Below are positions 54,871 to 64,000 of a stretch of 64,000 bases of DNA, one piece after another. Position 1 is the first letter of the stretch. Each line of letters begins with the position of its first letter. The notes under the pieces were generated by a model. That model was not told where the DNA came from, searched no databases, and saw nothing but the letters and a program-made list of their open reading frames with translations. The stretch is from contig OU612068.1 of assembly GCA_914767715.1 (NCBI GenBank), positions 17,734,001 to 17,798,000 of the forward strand. Reading direction: 5' to 3'. The stretch comes from Membranipora membranacea (taxonomy: Eukaryota > Bryozoa > Gymnolaemata > Cheilostomatida > Membraniporidae). Both the position numbers and the translations under genes were made by a program.

Positions 54871-55350
54871 GGTATGACGGTAATATTATTTATCATCTAA
54901 ATAGGTCAATATTTCTATTTTAATCTTATTATCAGACTTCATACTGTTATGGAATACTTGTACCATAAGAGTCATTTATGTGTACTTGCATAGGTTTGTA
55001 CCAATTTTTTATCGTATATCATTCTGTGAATGCTTGTAATGAACAATCATAGTAAAAATTTCTCAGTTAATGCTTTTCTTGTGATGCGATTCGCTATAAA
55101 CAAGGCATTAGATAATCTTATGTCTCTGCTATAACTACAGATGACCTTGAGCTTTGATAATTCTGCTGTGCATTAAACGTAAAGGCAAACCCCGATTTTT
55201 TCTACTTCACTTTTTATGACATTTCCAATAAGTCCGTTCAAGTTGTTTAATTTCAATTAAATGTGACAAAATTATTTTATAGCTTATTTCATTTGCAAGG
55301 TTAATCAGAATCAAGGTGTTCCGATATGTTTTTATTAATTATGTGAAAGT

Positions 55351-55360
55351 AATAAATAAA
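55351..55360 (+). promoter_or_regulatory. Likely RAD54L2 polyadenylation signal
   Basis: AATAAATAAA, two overlapping AATAAA, 480 bp after the stop. The same signal is in copy 2 at 62,148-62,157. No closer AATAAA stands out. Confidence 0.5.
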
Positions 55361-55483
55361 ATCAGACATCTGTGATATTCAGACCATCCTAATAAGCATT
55401 GCTTGCACATGGAAGGAAAATATTTTCAAATATTGAAAAGAACACAGCATATCCTCAACGGTATAACAATTAGTCTAAGTGCT

Positions 55484-55563
55484 CAGACTGCTCCAATGCG
55501 AGTCAGTTCCACTCATTGGTAATGTAATACCACTAACTCGCATTGGAGCTGTCTGAGCTCTTA
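55484..55563. repeat. Palindromic mini-element after RAD54L2
   Basis: GTCTAAGTGCTCAGACTGCT and the closing AGCTGTCTGAGCTCTTAGAC are inverted, with an inner CCAATGCGAGT/ACTCGCATTGG stem. It is present in both duplication copies (62,273-62,362). Confidence 0.75.
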
Positions 55564-55611
55564 GACTGTGTGACAATAGAAGGCAAACCTAGCCACCGGT
55601 GCACTCTCCCG

Positions 55612-56562
55612 TCAAGCGGTAGTTTGATATGACATGACAAGGTTTGGGGTCAAAGCTCTTTGCCACAATACATGCTCAGACATCAACCAGATTTCATTAT
55701 CCAGGATTCTAGAGGTCAATCTCCCACATTCTCAATTAAATCTAAGGATTATCTAAACTGGCAACCAAGTTTTTATGAATCATTACATTTGCAATGCATG
55801 AAGTGAAAACAAAGATCAAGCATCTCCCTTATTCTTAATTAATCTTCATTTGAATACAAGCAGGGAGTTTGGGATATGTTTAAACCGATCTTCTTGTTAT
55901 GACCGAACTCCCTGATACAAACTTCCCATTATTTTGCAGCTACTTTCTCTTCAAATAAGACAGGACAACTCTCATGTCAAGGGTTTAGAAAATGATAAAG
56001 TCGCTCTGTAAGCTAATATTTATGTCAACATCATTTGCTGGTTAATGCTAGGGAAGATGAGCAAGGTAGGAAAGTATTGGTGTAAAATTTAAAAAAGTGT
56101 TATAATCTAGAGGAGTTATTCAATTTAATTATGATATGAGCAATGAACTCCCTCCCTCCCTCCCTAGGAAGAGGGAGTTCATTGATATGCGGATCTCTAT
56201 CAAGGTAGTGGTGACTTTAATGATACGTAGATCTTAAATCTGCGCCCCCCCCCCCTGACTGCAGTTATGTTGGATTAACTAATGTGCTGCCCCCTGTCCG
56301 GAAATAGACATCTTCTGGTCGACACACCGAATTCCTTCTTATGGTATTCAAGCTACATGAATTATTCCATGCCCAATCGACCAGAGATATACTTGCAATA
56401 GTATTTCATGTGATCAGTGAGGAGTCAGCCTTGTAAACATACAAACATTTATTTGTAAGCATAGGACTTGTAGATACCTTGTGCCCTTATCCTCATTTCT
56501 TCCTCTACCAAAGAAGCATTCATCAATATCTGATCATCAGGGCTGTATGGGGACGGGTTGCT
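55612..56562 (-). CDS. Gene X, last two exons (copy 1), unrecognised
   Basis: Two minus-strand exons that join in phase. 56478-56562 (85 nt, donor GTATCT) encodes SPDDQILMNASLVEEEMR. 55612-55730 (119 nt) encodes LDNEIWLMSEHVLWQRAL and ends with a stop at 55612-55614. Phase 1 at the donor fits an acceptor after TTGAG. Both exons are conserved in copy 2, where changes are conservative (I to V, I to M, T to A) or silent. I do not recognise the family; the first exon looks Glu-rich and helical. Earlier exons would lie to the right and are not found between 56,563 and 57,942, so this copy is probably an orphan 3' end. Confidence 0.5.
55861..55914. mobile_element. 54-bp inverted-repeat element with 7-bp flank (P10)
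   Basis: The ends CAGGGAGTTTGGG and CCGAACTCCCTG surround a 29-nt loop. The flanks are ATACAAG (55,854-55,860) and ATACAAA (55,915-55,921). It is also in copy 2 at 62,658-62,711, so it predates the duplication. Confidence 0.78.
56141..56184. mobile_element. 44-bp palindrome with 7-bp flank and preserved empty site (P11)
   Basis: The ends CAATGAACTCCCTC and GAGGGAGTTCATTG. The flanks are ATATGAG (56,134-56,140) and ATATGCG (56,185-56,191). In copy 2 the element is absent and a single ATATGAG remains at 62,931-62,937, exactly as expected for an unoccupied target. Confidence 0.88.
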
Positions 56563-56859
56563 CTAACTCACTAGTTGGCCAGCCTAACACGAAAAAGTAA
56601 TTAAAGTTCATTTGAAGGTGACAGGTTTATGGACAAGTCATTCAGAGCAAAGTATTAAGATATGTTTTTTATTAAGTATTTCAAAATAGACAAATAAAAT
56701 TATACATCTAAGGCATAGGCCTTTCTATCATAAAGAAAATAGACATGGCTGCAAAATGCAATGATTAAGAGGTGCAGTATAAAACAGATCTGGGAATTCC
56801 ATTGAAGATCTCATAAAATAAGTCAAGTTATATGAATTGTTGATAAACAACCAAAGTCG

Positions 56860-57942
56860 AACAATGAATCTCAATTATCTACTGTAGTTATTTGTTGTTA
56901 ATATACACATGTTAGCTTAATATACACATTTTAACTTATCTTCATTCTCAAGCTTTCCTTTTTTCCTTTTTTTTTCGGCACTATTCGAAAAACATTCGAA
57001 AAACAATGGGCAAAATGATGCAGTAAATTACGTTATGCAAAAGCGTGATGAAAATCTAAGCAGTATTACACGCAAAGCACATTGTGTACAACAATGGATC
57101 ACCTTTTTTGGGTGATTGTTTAGCATGGAAAGAGAAATGTTTATGCTCATAACTTCTCTACTACTGAATTTATCATCAAACGCCACGATCAAAACCTCGG
57201 AAATACTCTCTAGTTTAATGGAAGCTAGTGTGTATAACATGTTGTTTAACCTATTTTCAGTTTTTTGGCTGGAAAGGAGTGCATGTTTTGGACCAAATAA
57301 AGCTAGTTTAGCCACAAAAATCCAAATATCTCAAGATGTAAAGCCATAATCAATAATAGCTTCGATCGAAATCTAGACAATCTCATGCTGTTCATCATGC
57401 TGATAACAAATTTGACTGACATATTTCTGAATTTCTGATTTTTGGCTGGAAAATTTTGTCCAAAATTAGTGAAAATTTGGGTTATTATTTGTTACAGCTG
57501 TGACAACCAGGCTATGTAATCTGGTAAGATTATTGATGGAAGTGACAGTGCAAGACCAAAATGGTATATTAAGTTGGAAATTTTAGTGTCTGCTTTATTT
57601 GGGTCACATGTAATGAGGGGTCAGAAATGGCCCTTTTACTATTGCAAAAATCAAGTTTAAGTCTCGAAGACAGGAGGCCTAAAAATATGAAGCTTCACTA
57701 AAATGTCACTCCTCCGGTTTGTGCCATGCCTCCTCTATATGGTGAAAGCAAAAACTAATCAAATACCTCAATAGCAAGGCACAGAGGGCTCAATTTAAAA
57801 AGGGCACTTTTTGCCCCAAAATGAACTTTCAGTGGTCACTGCGAGTCAACGTCAAATATTTGGGAGGTTTCAACTGTGAAAATAACTATTAGACATGATC
57901 CCCAATACAATATTAAAAAGTTTTAAAAAGCGATATATCACG
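56860..57942. other. Spacer between the two duplication copies
   Basis: No exon with conserved coding could be supported. 56,933-56,990 (TTTTAACTTATCTTCATTCT and a T-rich stretch) resembles 16,497-16,575 in an IFT122 intron, so it is a dispersed repeat. CGATATATCACGTTAAT just before the copy-2 boundary also occurs at 37,147-37,163. Confidence 0.5.
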
Positions 57943-58880
57943 TTAATGATTGATTTCAAATTCACAAGAGACAAAGTCTTTTTATAGGAATAGGAAGCCA
58001 TGTAATGATGAGTGTCATCCTTGCCATTTTTAACATCACAAGCATCCAACAATCATACAATCACAGAGTATGTCCTTACAATAATGGCCAAACCTTGCAA
58101 CAGTGTGGAAATGGGCCAAATATTTTGTGACATGACATCTTAATTGATGGAAAAATAAATGTCCTTTATAGTGTTAGATCTGTATATCTAAGATGATTAG
58201 AAGATGACAATAAAACTCAGAAATATGACTTTTGCTTTTTACAGAGTCCATTCACTCATGAGTCTCTGCTCATTGAGGCACAAGACCAAAAACTTACGAG
58301 AAAAGACAAAAGGTTAGCGAAGGAATCATATGAGCGAGAGAAAAAATACTCAGTTACCTTCTCACGACAGTCCTACGCTAACTACTATCAGAATAAGGTT
58401 CCTCAGAGGCCACCCCCCATATTCAGGTATGATCCCTCGACTCATTCGTCCGACTCTCTGTCTATTTTAGACCATATTTGGCTTCTTATATTAGCTTATG
58501 ATTTCAATGATTGCATTGATGGAAGAGGAGGTCTTGACAAATCGATAGTTGTTATGATATTTGAACAATATAAGATACAGCTGCAAAGTATGTGCATGAT
58601 TTATCCTAATTTGTCTAGAATCTAGACCATGCATGTTCTTCTTGGACCCCCCCCCTCCCCAAAACAATGTGAAAAGTATCATAAGAAGAAATGTGGAAGT
58701 TGTAAGTTGCGCCTGGAGATTGGGTGAAAACCTTTAGCCTATTATAATTGACCTGAATATCTTGGAAGCTCCAGAAAAGCTGCATTATGGGATGCTTTGT
58801 GACATTTTATGAGCGCAACAAAAACCCCTGTGTGTATGAGTGTTTGTGAGATCAAATATGAGATGTGAAATGACAAGACG

Positions 58881-58920
<40 letters not shown>

Positions 58921-59364
58921 CACATAATTATTCTGGAATAAGAATCAAGTGCAGGGCACTTGTAACCAGAAAAAAAAAACAAGGATTAAAATGACACAAA
59001 TCACTAGTGAAGAAAAAAATCTCTTGTTGATAAATTGTAGAGGGCCACAGCTACCTGGTAAGCCCGGTAGACCACAGATGCCCAGACCAAGTATGTCTAC
59101 GCCACAGATGAGACAGCAGGCTCCTCCCTTCAGATATCCAGGGGGAATGGGCATTCAGACTGAGATTATACCTGGTGTCACTCTGCAGGTAATATATTGG
59201 ATTACGTGTCTATCAATCTGGGGTTGATCAGAGGGATAGTAGAAAATGTCCTGGCTAGACTCCAATTTAATGTTGATATGAAGCTTTGTTCCATTCAGCG
59301 CTGACTGAAACCTGACCGAGGGATCTCTGTAGCACCAAGTAGAACCTCTTGTAGCAATAATAAC

Positions 59365-60400
59365 CACACCTGGGTCCAAGTCATCGCAAGTCAAGTCAAG
59401 TCATTGTCGATGCTAAGTCAAGTCAAGTCACATTTACACCAAGTCAAGTCAAGTCAATCGGTGTCTATTTTTTTCGCCATCAAGTCAAGTCAAGTCATGA
59501 TTTTTGTAAGTCAAGTCAAGTCAAAGATGGATGACTTACAAGTCATGGCAAAATCACGCTCATTAACCGTGAAAATCAACTCGGAATTTATTTCAATCCC
59601 GGGTGACTCCAAATCGTGGAGGAGTTAGTTAGGTTCTCAGGATTTGCTCTACTAATCGGGAATTGCTCCCTCCCCACAAACGAAAGAAGGTATGGGTGTG
59701 TACGCAATTCAGCTTGGAAGTGAATTTCAAAAAAAGAAAGTCCAGCCTTCTGCTGTTGTGAGAAGCACAAAAAGAAAAAGTTTGAAACATCCTTAGACTA
59801 GAAGGACTTCTGTCTGATGATGATGATGATGTTGATGATGATACAAGCAGTCTTCTGAATAAACCTGCACTATATGATCAGACTATATTAATATTGCATC
59901 ATGGGATACATTTTTCATTTTACTGATTACAAGACAACATGAGAAGACAACTAATATGTAAGGCAGGAACTCTGACTACTTACCCATAGCTGAGAAGTTG
60001 GGTTTCCTGTTTCGGAGTTGGGGTTTCAGAGTTGGGGTTTCAGAGTTGGGGTTTCAGAGTTGGGGTTTCAGAGTCGGGGTTTCAGAGTTGGGGTTTCAGA
60101 GTTGGGGTTTCAGAGTTGGGGTTTCAGAGTTGGGGTTTCAGAGTTGGGGTTCTCAGTTATGATTATCCTTCCTATATCTCTTTCTACATTATGTTATAAA
60201 ATTTCACACATTGACTTATGTTGACTTGACCAAAGTCAGGACAACTCCCAAGTCAAGTCAATTTTTCGCTAAGTCAAGTCAAGTCAAGTGTTGTCTATTT
60301 GTGTTCGACATCAAGTCAAGTCAAGTCATAATTTTGTCAAGTCGTGACTTTGACTTGACTTGAAGATGACTTGACTTACCATGACTTGGACCCAGGTCTG
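59365..60400. mobile_element. Non-autonomous hAT-like element, 1,036 bp, copy-2 specific
   Basis: The terminal inverted repeats begin CACACCTGGGTCCAAGTCAT on the left and, read inward from the right, CAGACCTGGGTCCAAGTCAT. The 8-bp flanks are ATAATAAC (59,357-59,364) and ATAATAAA (60,401-60,408). Copy 1 shows the empty site with a single ATAATAAC. Both ends are rich in AAGTC subrepeats, the centre holds a 14-bp minisatellite, and no transposase ORF is present. The 8-bp duplication and CA start fit hAT. Confidence 0.88.
60013..60150. repeat. 14-bp minisatellite inside the hAT-like element
   Basis: About ten units of TTCAGAGTTGGGGT, with one T to C variant, giving a spurious open frame. Confidence 0.93.
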
Positions 60401-62408
60401 ATAATAAATCTGATTGGGAAAAGGTATCAAATTTTCTCAGATCTTAGTCAAGGTTTGGTGTCATTTGTCTAAAATGGTTACGATAGTTGTCATCTCATTA
60501 TCACCTCATTAATGTCCTTACAGATGATAAGAGCTAAGAAAGACATCACTGCACCAGGTCCTGAGGGTAAAGTTATAAAACAGGGAGAAGTCGTTACTGT
60601 GATAAGAACACCAAAAGGCACTTACATCAAGCTATCCGATGGTAAAATATTCGCTGTGAGAAATAAAAGTGAAGCTGAGAGCTTTGGTGAGTTTGTTGCT
60701 TCTACTGCTGAAAAAACTACAATTTTTGCTCCTGTACGAGTGTACGTATAAGTTGTTTTGGAGGATGCGTCGTAAATGACTTGTCATGCGGAATTAATAA
60801 AATGCTGTAGCTGTATAGAGTTCGAAAGACTCCTGTTAGTTTTAACTATGAATCCGCTTCCTTATTAAAATTCTAATTTTTAAACATACTTTTGTAGGTC
60901 TTGATACTAATGATCAGAGCGTTTCTTCCCCAATGAGTGGTCAAAATGCTGGCTCACAGCCTGGCTCCCCAGCCATGAACAGTGGTAACTCACTGTCACA
61001 GTCCCCACACAACACTCAACTATCCGATCTACTTACTAAAGGACTCATGCCTCGTAATATAGCACCAAACATGGTGGAGAGAAGGAAGCCACCACCTTCC
61101 TCAGCTCCTGGTGCGACCGGCGATGGGGGCCTACAAGATGTCAGTGGTAATCATAGCAGTACACCGCCTTCGATCGACCACCTTCTAGGACTGATGCCAC
61201 AAGGCTATGACGATAGCTCAATGCCGCGAGTACCTGGACCAGGTTTTGACAGTACGCTGTTTCAACATCAGTCATCCTCACCACTCAGCAATATGGCAAT
61301 GCCATCTGTGGGTCATAGCGGTAGCGATCCTAGTATGCTCTATCAACAAGCTGGCTACGGGCCACATTATCCTCCTAATCCGTTCATGGCAGCTGCCACT
61401 AACGGCTTCGGCAGCTCGTCTTTCTCAGGCCTTAATGGACATACTAGTCAGTCTAATGATTTCACTTCTGCAAGTGGTGAACCAACTAATCTACCAAGCT
61501 TGAATCATCTACTGAGAATGAGAACACCACTTGTACTGCCTCTCCTAGATGGACCAGAGCCAATCAGTCGGGATGGATCAGACACGGGTAGTCTACCTTC
61601 CCTTACTAACAGTCCACACAAGCCCATGTTTAGTCTAGGGGCTGCAGAAAGCTCGGGCAATGGCTGAGGTATGACGGTAATATTATTTATCATCTAAATA
61701 GGTCAATATTTCTATTTTAATCTTATTTTCAGACTTAATACCGTTATGGAATACTTGTACCATAAGAGTCATTTATGTGTACTTGCACAGGTTTGTACCA
61801 ATTTTTTATCGTATATCATTCTGTGAATGCTTGTAATGAACAATCATAGTAAAAATTTCTCAGTTAATGCTTTTCTTGTGATGGGATTCGCTATAAACAA
61901 GACATTAGATAATCTTATGTCTTTGCTATAACTACAGATGACCTTGATCTTTGATAATTCTGCTGTGTATTAAACGTAAAGGCAAACCCCGATTTTTTCT
62001 ACTTCACTTTTTATGACATTTCCAATAAGTCCGTTCAAGTTGTTTAATTTCAATTAAATGTGACAAAATTATTTTATAGCTTATTTCATTTGCAAGGTTA
62101 ATCAGAATCAAGGTGTTCCGATATGTTTTTATTAATTATGTGAAAGTAATAAATAAAATCAGACATCTGTGATATTCAGACCATCCTAATAAGCATTGCT
62201 TGCACATGGAAGGAAAACATTTTCAAATATTGAAAAGAACACAGCATATCCTCAACGGTATAACAATTAGTCTAAGTGCTCAGACTGCTCCAATTCGAGT
62301 CAGTTCCACTCATTGGTAATGTAATACCACTAACTCGCATTGGAGCTGTCTAAGCTCTTAGACTGTGTGACAATAGAAGGTAAACCGAGCCACCTGTGCA
62401 CTCTCCTG

Positions 62409-63324
62409 TCAGGCGGCAGTTTGATATGACATGACAAGGTTTGGGGTCAAAGCTCTTTGCCACAATACATGCTCAGACATCAACCAGATTTCATTATCCA
62501 GGATTCTAGAGGTCAATCTCCCACATTCTCAAATAAATCTAAGGATTATCTTAACTGGCAACCAAGTTTTTATGAATCATTACATTTGCAATGCATGAAG
62601 TGAAAGCAAAGATCAAGCATCTCCCTTATTCTTAATTAATCTTCATTTGAATACAAGCAGGGAGTTTGGGATTTGTTTAAACCGATCTTCTTGTTATGAC
62701 CGAACTCCCTGATACAAACTTCCCATTATTTTGCAGCTACTTTCTCTTCAAATAAGACAGGACAACTCTCATGTCAAGGGTTTAGAAAATGATAAAGTCG
62801 CTCTGTAAGCTAATATTTATGTCAACATCATTTGTTGGTTAATGCCAGGGAAAATGAGCAAGGTAGGAAAGTATTGGTGTAAAATTTAAAAAAGTGTTAT
62901 AATCTAGAGGAGTTATTCAATTTAATTATGATATGAGGATCTCTATCAAGGTAGTGGTGACATTAATGATATGTAGATCTTAAATCTGCGCCCCCCCCCC
63001 CCCTGACTGCAGTTATGTTGGATTAACTAATGTGCGGCCCCCTGTAAGTCCGAAAATAGGCATCTTCTGGTAGACACCGAATTCTTTCTTATGGTATTCA
63101 AGCTACATGAATTATTCCATGCCCAATCGACCAGAGATATGCTTGCAATAGTATTTCATGTGATCAGTGAGGAGTCAGCCTCGTAAGCATACAAACATGT
63201 ATTTGTAAGCATGACTTGCGTTAAAGGTATTGTAGATACCTTGTGCCCTCATCCTCATTTCTTCCTCTACCAAAGAAGCATTCATCACTATCTGATCATC
63301 AGGGCTGTATGGGGACGGGTTGCT
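62409..63324 (-). CDS. Gene X, last two exons (copy 2), unrecognised
   Basis: Exons 63240-63324 and 62409-62527 match copy 1 in length, phase and stop. Differences are I to V and I to M in the first exon, and T to A just before the stop in the second. If the duplication is real, this copy is the one adjacent to the remainder of gene X to the right of the window, so it is the more likely functional end. Function is unknown. Confidence 0.5.
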
Positions 63325-63358
63325 CTAACTTCCTAGTTGGCCAGCCTAGCACGAAATA

Positions 63359-63750
63359 GTGCAGATTCAAATGTGTTTTTCTCCAAGTCATCCGGTTTGT
63401 ATGAATATTTGTAACATCTGCTCGGTACCTCTTTGCAAAATACCTGGGGAGATTTAGAGTAGTTTACTTGTGCTATAATTCGACACAAGAAAAGACAACA
63501 ATTCAGATTTTAGACATCAACATTCTCAGTCTCATCCCCTATACAACTTGCTGTGTGTATGCTTCAGCTCTGCAACAGGGAGCTGCAACAGGGAGCTGCA
63601 ACAGGGAGCTGCAACAGGGAGCTGCAACGCAGCGGTGTTCTGTTTGGTAAGTTGTTTATTCTGGAATAACGCCTTCGCAATTCCAGCTATACATTCAATA
63701 CGATTTCAAAATATGAACTCCAATAATTAAATAAATAATTGTGCTTCTAA
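63359..63750. other. 392-bp segment present only in copy 2
   Basis: Lies between GCACGAAATA and GTAATTAAAG, which adjoin directly in copy 1. It contains a GGGAGCTGCAACA tandem repeat (about four units, 63,577-63,628). No terminal repeats or flanking duplication are obvious, so it may be an insertion here or a deletion in copy 1. Confidence 0.7.
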
Positions 63751-64000
63751 GTAATTAAAGTTCATTTGAAGGTGACAGGTTTATGGCCAAGTCATTCAGA
63801 GCAAAGTATTAAGATATGTTTTTTATTAAGTATTTCAAAATAGACAAATAAAATTATACATCTAAGACATAGGCCTTTCTATTATAAAGAAAATAGACAT
63901 GGCTGCAAAATGCAATGATTAAGAGGTGCAGTATAAAACAGATCTGGGAATTCCATTGAAGATCTCATAAAAGAAGACACGTTATAAACAACCAAAGTCG

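Larger units (their letters stand above)
52201..56859. repeat. Segmental duplication, copy 1
   Basis: Aligns co-linearly with 57,943-64,000. The left boundary is TTAATGATTGATTTC at 52,201, inside the right arm of the inverted repeat. It carries RAD54L2 exons 20-23, the 3' UTR, a hairpin at 55,484-55,563, elements P10 and P11, and the last two exons of gene X. The exons at 52503-52684 and 53733-53895 are identical in the two copies by eye. Non-coding parts differ by a few percent. Confidence 0.95.
58245..61667 (+). pseudogene. Duplicate of RAD54L2 exons 20-23 (intact frames, no 5' part)
   Basis: Exons 58245-58426, 59041-59188, 60524-60686 and 60898-61667 keep every splice site, phase and the stop. 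The first and third are identical to the originals. The second differs at M to K, S to G, G to I and R to I ([12 protein letters not shown] becomes GGMGIQTEIIPG). The last has 6 amino-acid changes in 244. No SNF2 domain or promoter precedes it, so alone it makes no helicase. Because phases match, it could serve as an alternative 3' end spliced from upstream RAD54L2 exons. Typed as a pseudogene for lack of a 5' part, although nothing in it is broken. Confidence 0.8.
57943..64000. repeat. Segmental duplication, copy 2 (runs to the window end)
   Basis: Direct repeat of 52,201-56,859. Compared with copy 1 it has gained 1,036 bp (59,365-60,400) and about 390 bp (63,359-63,750), and lacks the 44-bp P11 element. 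It still aligns at base 64,000, so the true right end is outside the window. An assembly artefact from uncollapsed haplotypes cannot be excluded. Confidence 0.93.

Noticed and set aside
57028-57315. Minus-strand 95-codon ORF between the duplication copies
   Set aside because: No splice partner, no recognisable domain and no second copy to test conservation.
60018-60224. Gly-Phe-Gln-Ser-Trp repeat ORF
   Set aside because: Translation of the 14-bp minisatellite inside the hAT-like element.

Overview
This is nuclear DNA of a non-vertebrate animal, probably an early-branching or marine invertebrate such as a sponge or cnidarian. The evidence is AT-rich sequence, short introns (mostly 80-1,500 bp), intron positions and phases that keep human-like protein alignments in frame, a dense load of small palindromic inverted-repeat elements, and a CR1/Jockey-type retrotransposon. 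The species cannot be named from the sequence alone. The genes were rebuilt exon by exon from splice sites, reading phase and remembered family resemblance. No search was run.

Layout. (1) 1-2,425, minus strand: N-terminal part of SMPD4 (neutral sphingomyelinase 3), running off the left edge. (2) 4,062-8,431, minus: a complete six-exon, four-TM synaptophysin-family gene (273 aa). (3) 8,953-9,036, plus: tRNA-Leu(CAG). (4) 9,123-10,505, minus: a 5'-truncated, decayed non-LTR retrotransposon. (5) 11,610-29,946, minus: complete IFT122 (26 coding exons, 1,195 aa), an IFT-A ciliary transport subunit. (6) 29,947-30,976: head-to-head spacer that must hold the promoters of IFT122 and the next gene. (7) 30,977-54,870, plus: complete RAD54L2/ARIP4 (23 coding exons, 1,377 aa), a SWI2/SNF2-family ATPase. 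(8) 52,201-56,859 is repeated in direct orientation at 57,943-64,000 (window end). The repeat carries the last four RAD54L2 exons and the last two exons of an unrecognised convergent minus-strand gene (here gene X). Copy 2 also holds a 1,036-bp hAT-like insertion whose empty site is visible in copy 1.

Functional picture. The genes are ordinary housekeeping or cell-biology genes (sphingolipid/nuclear envelope, vesicle membrane, cilium, chromatin) with no shared pathway. IFT122 and RAD54L2 share a divergent promoter region, and RAD54L2 and gene X converge tail to tail.

The most unusual feature is a set of at least eleven very short (13-54 bp) palindromic insertions. They mostly run 5'-CA...TG-3', often with a CARGGAGTT / AACTCCYTG core, and each is flanked by a 7-bp direct repeat. 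One has its empty target site preserved in the duplicated copy, and two sit back to back sharing three copies of the same 7-mer. Some larger palindromic families (85-134 bp) show the same 7-bp flank, which suggests one integration machinery acting on elements down to 13 bp.
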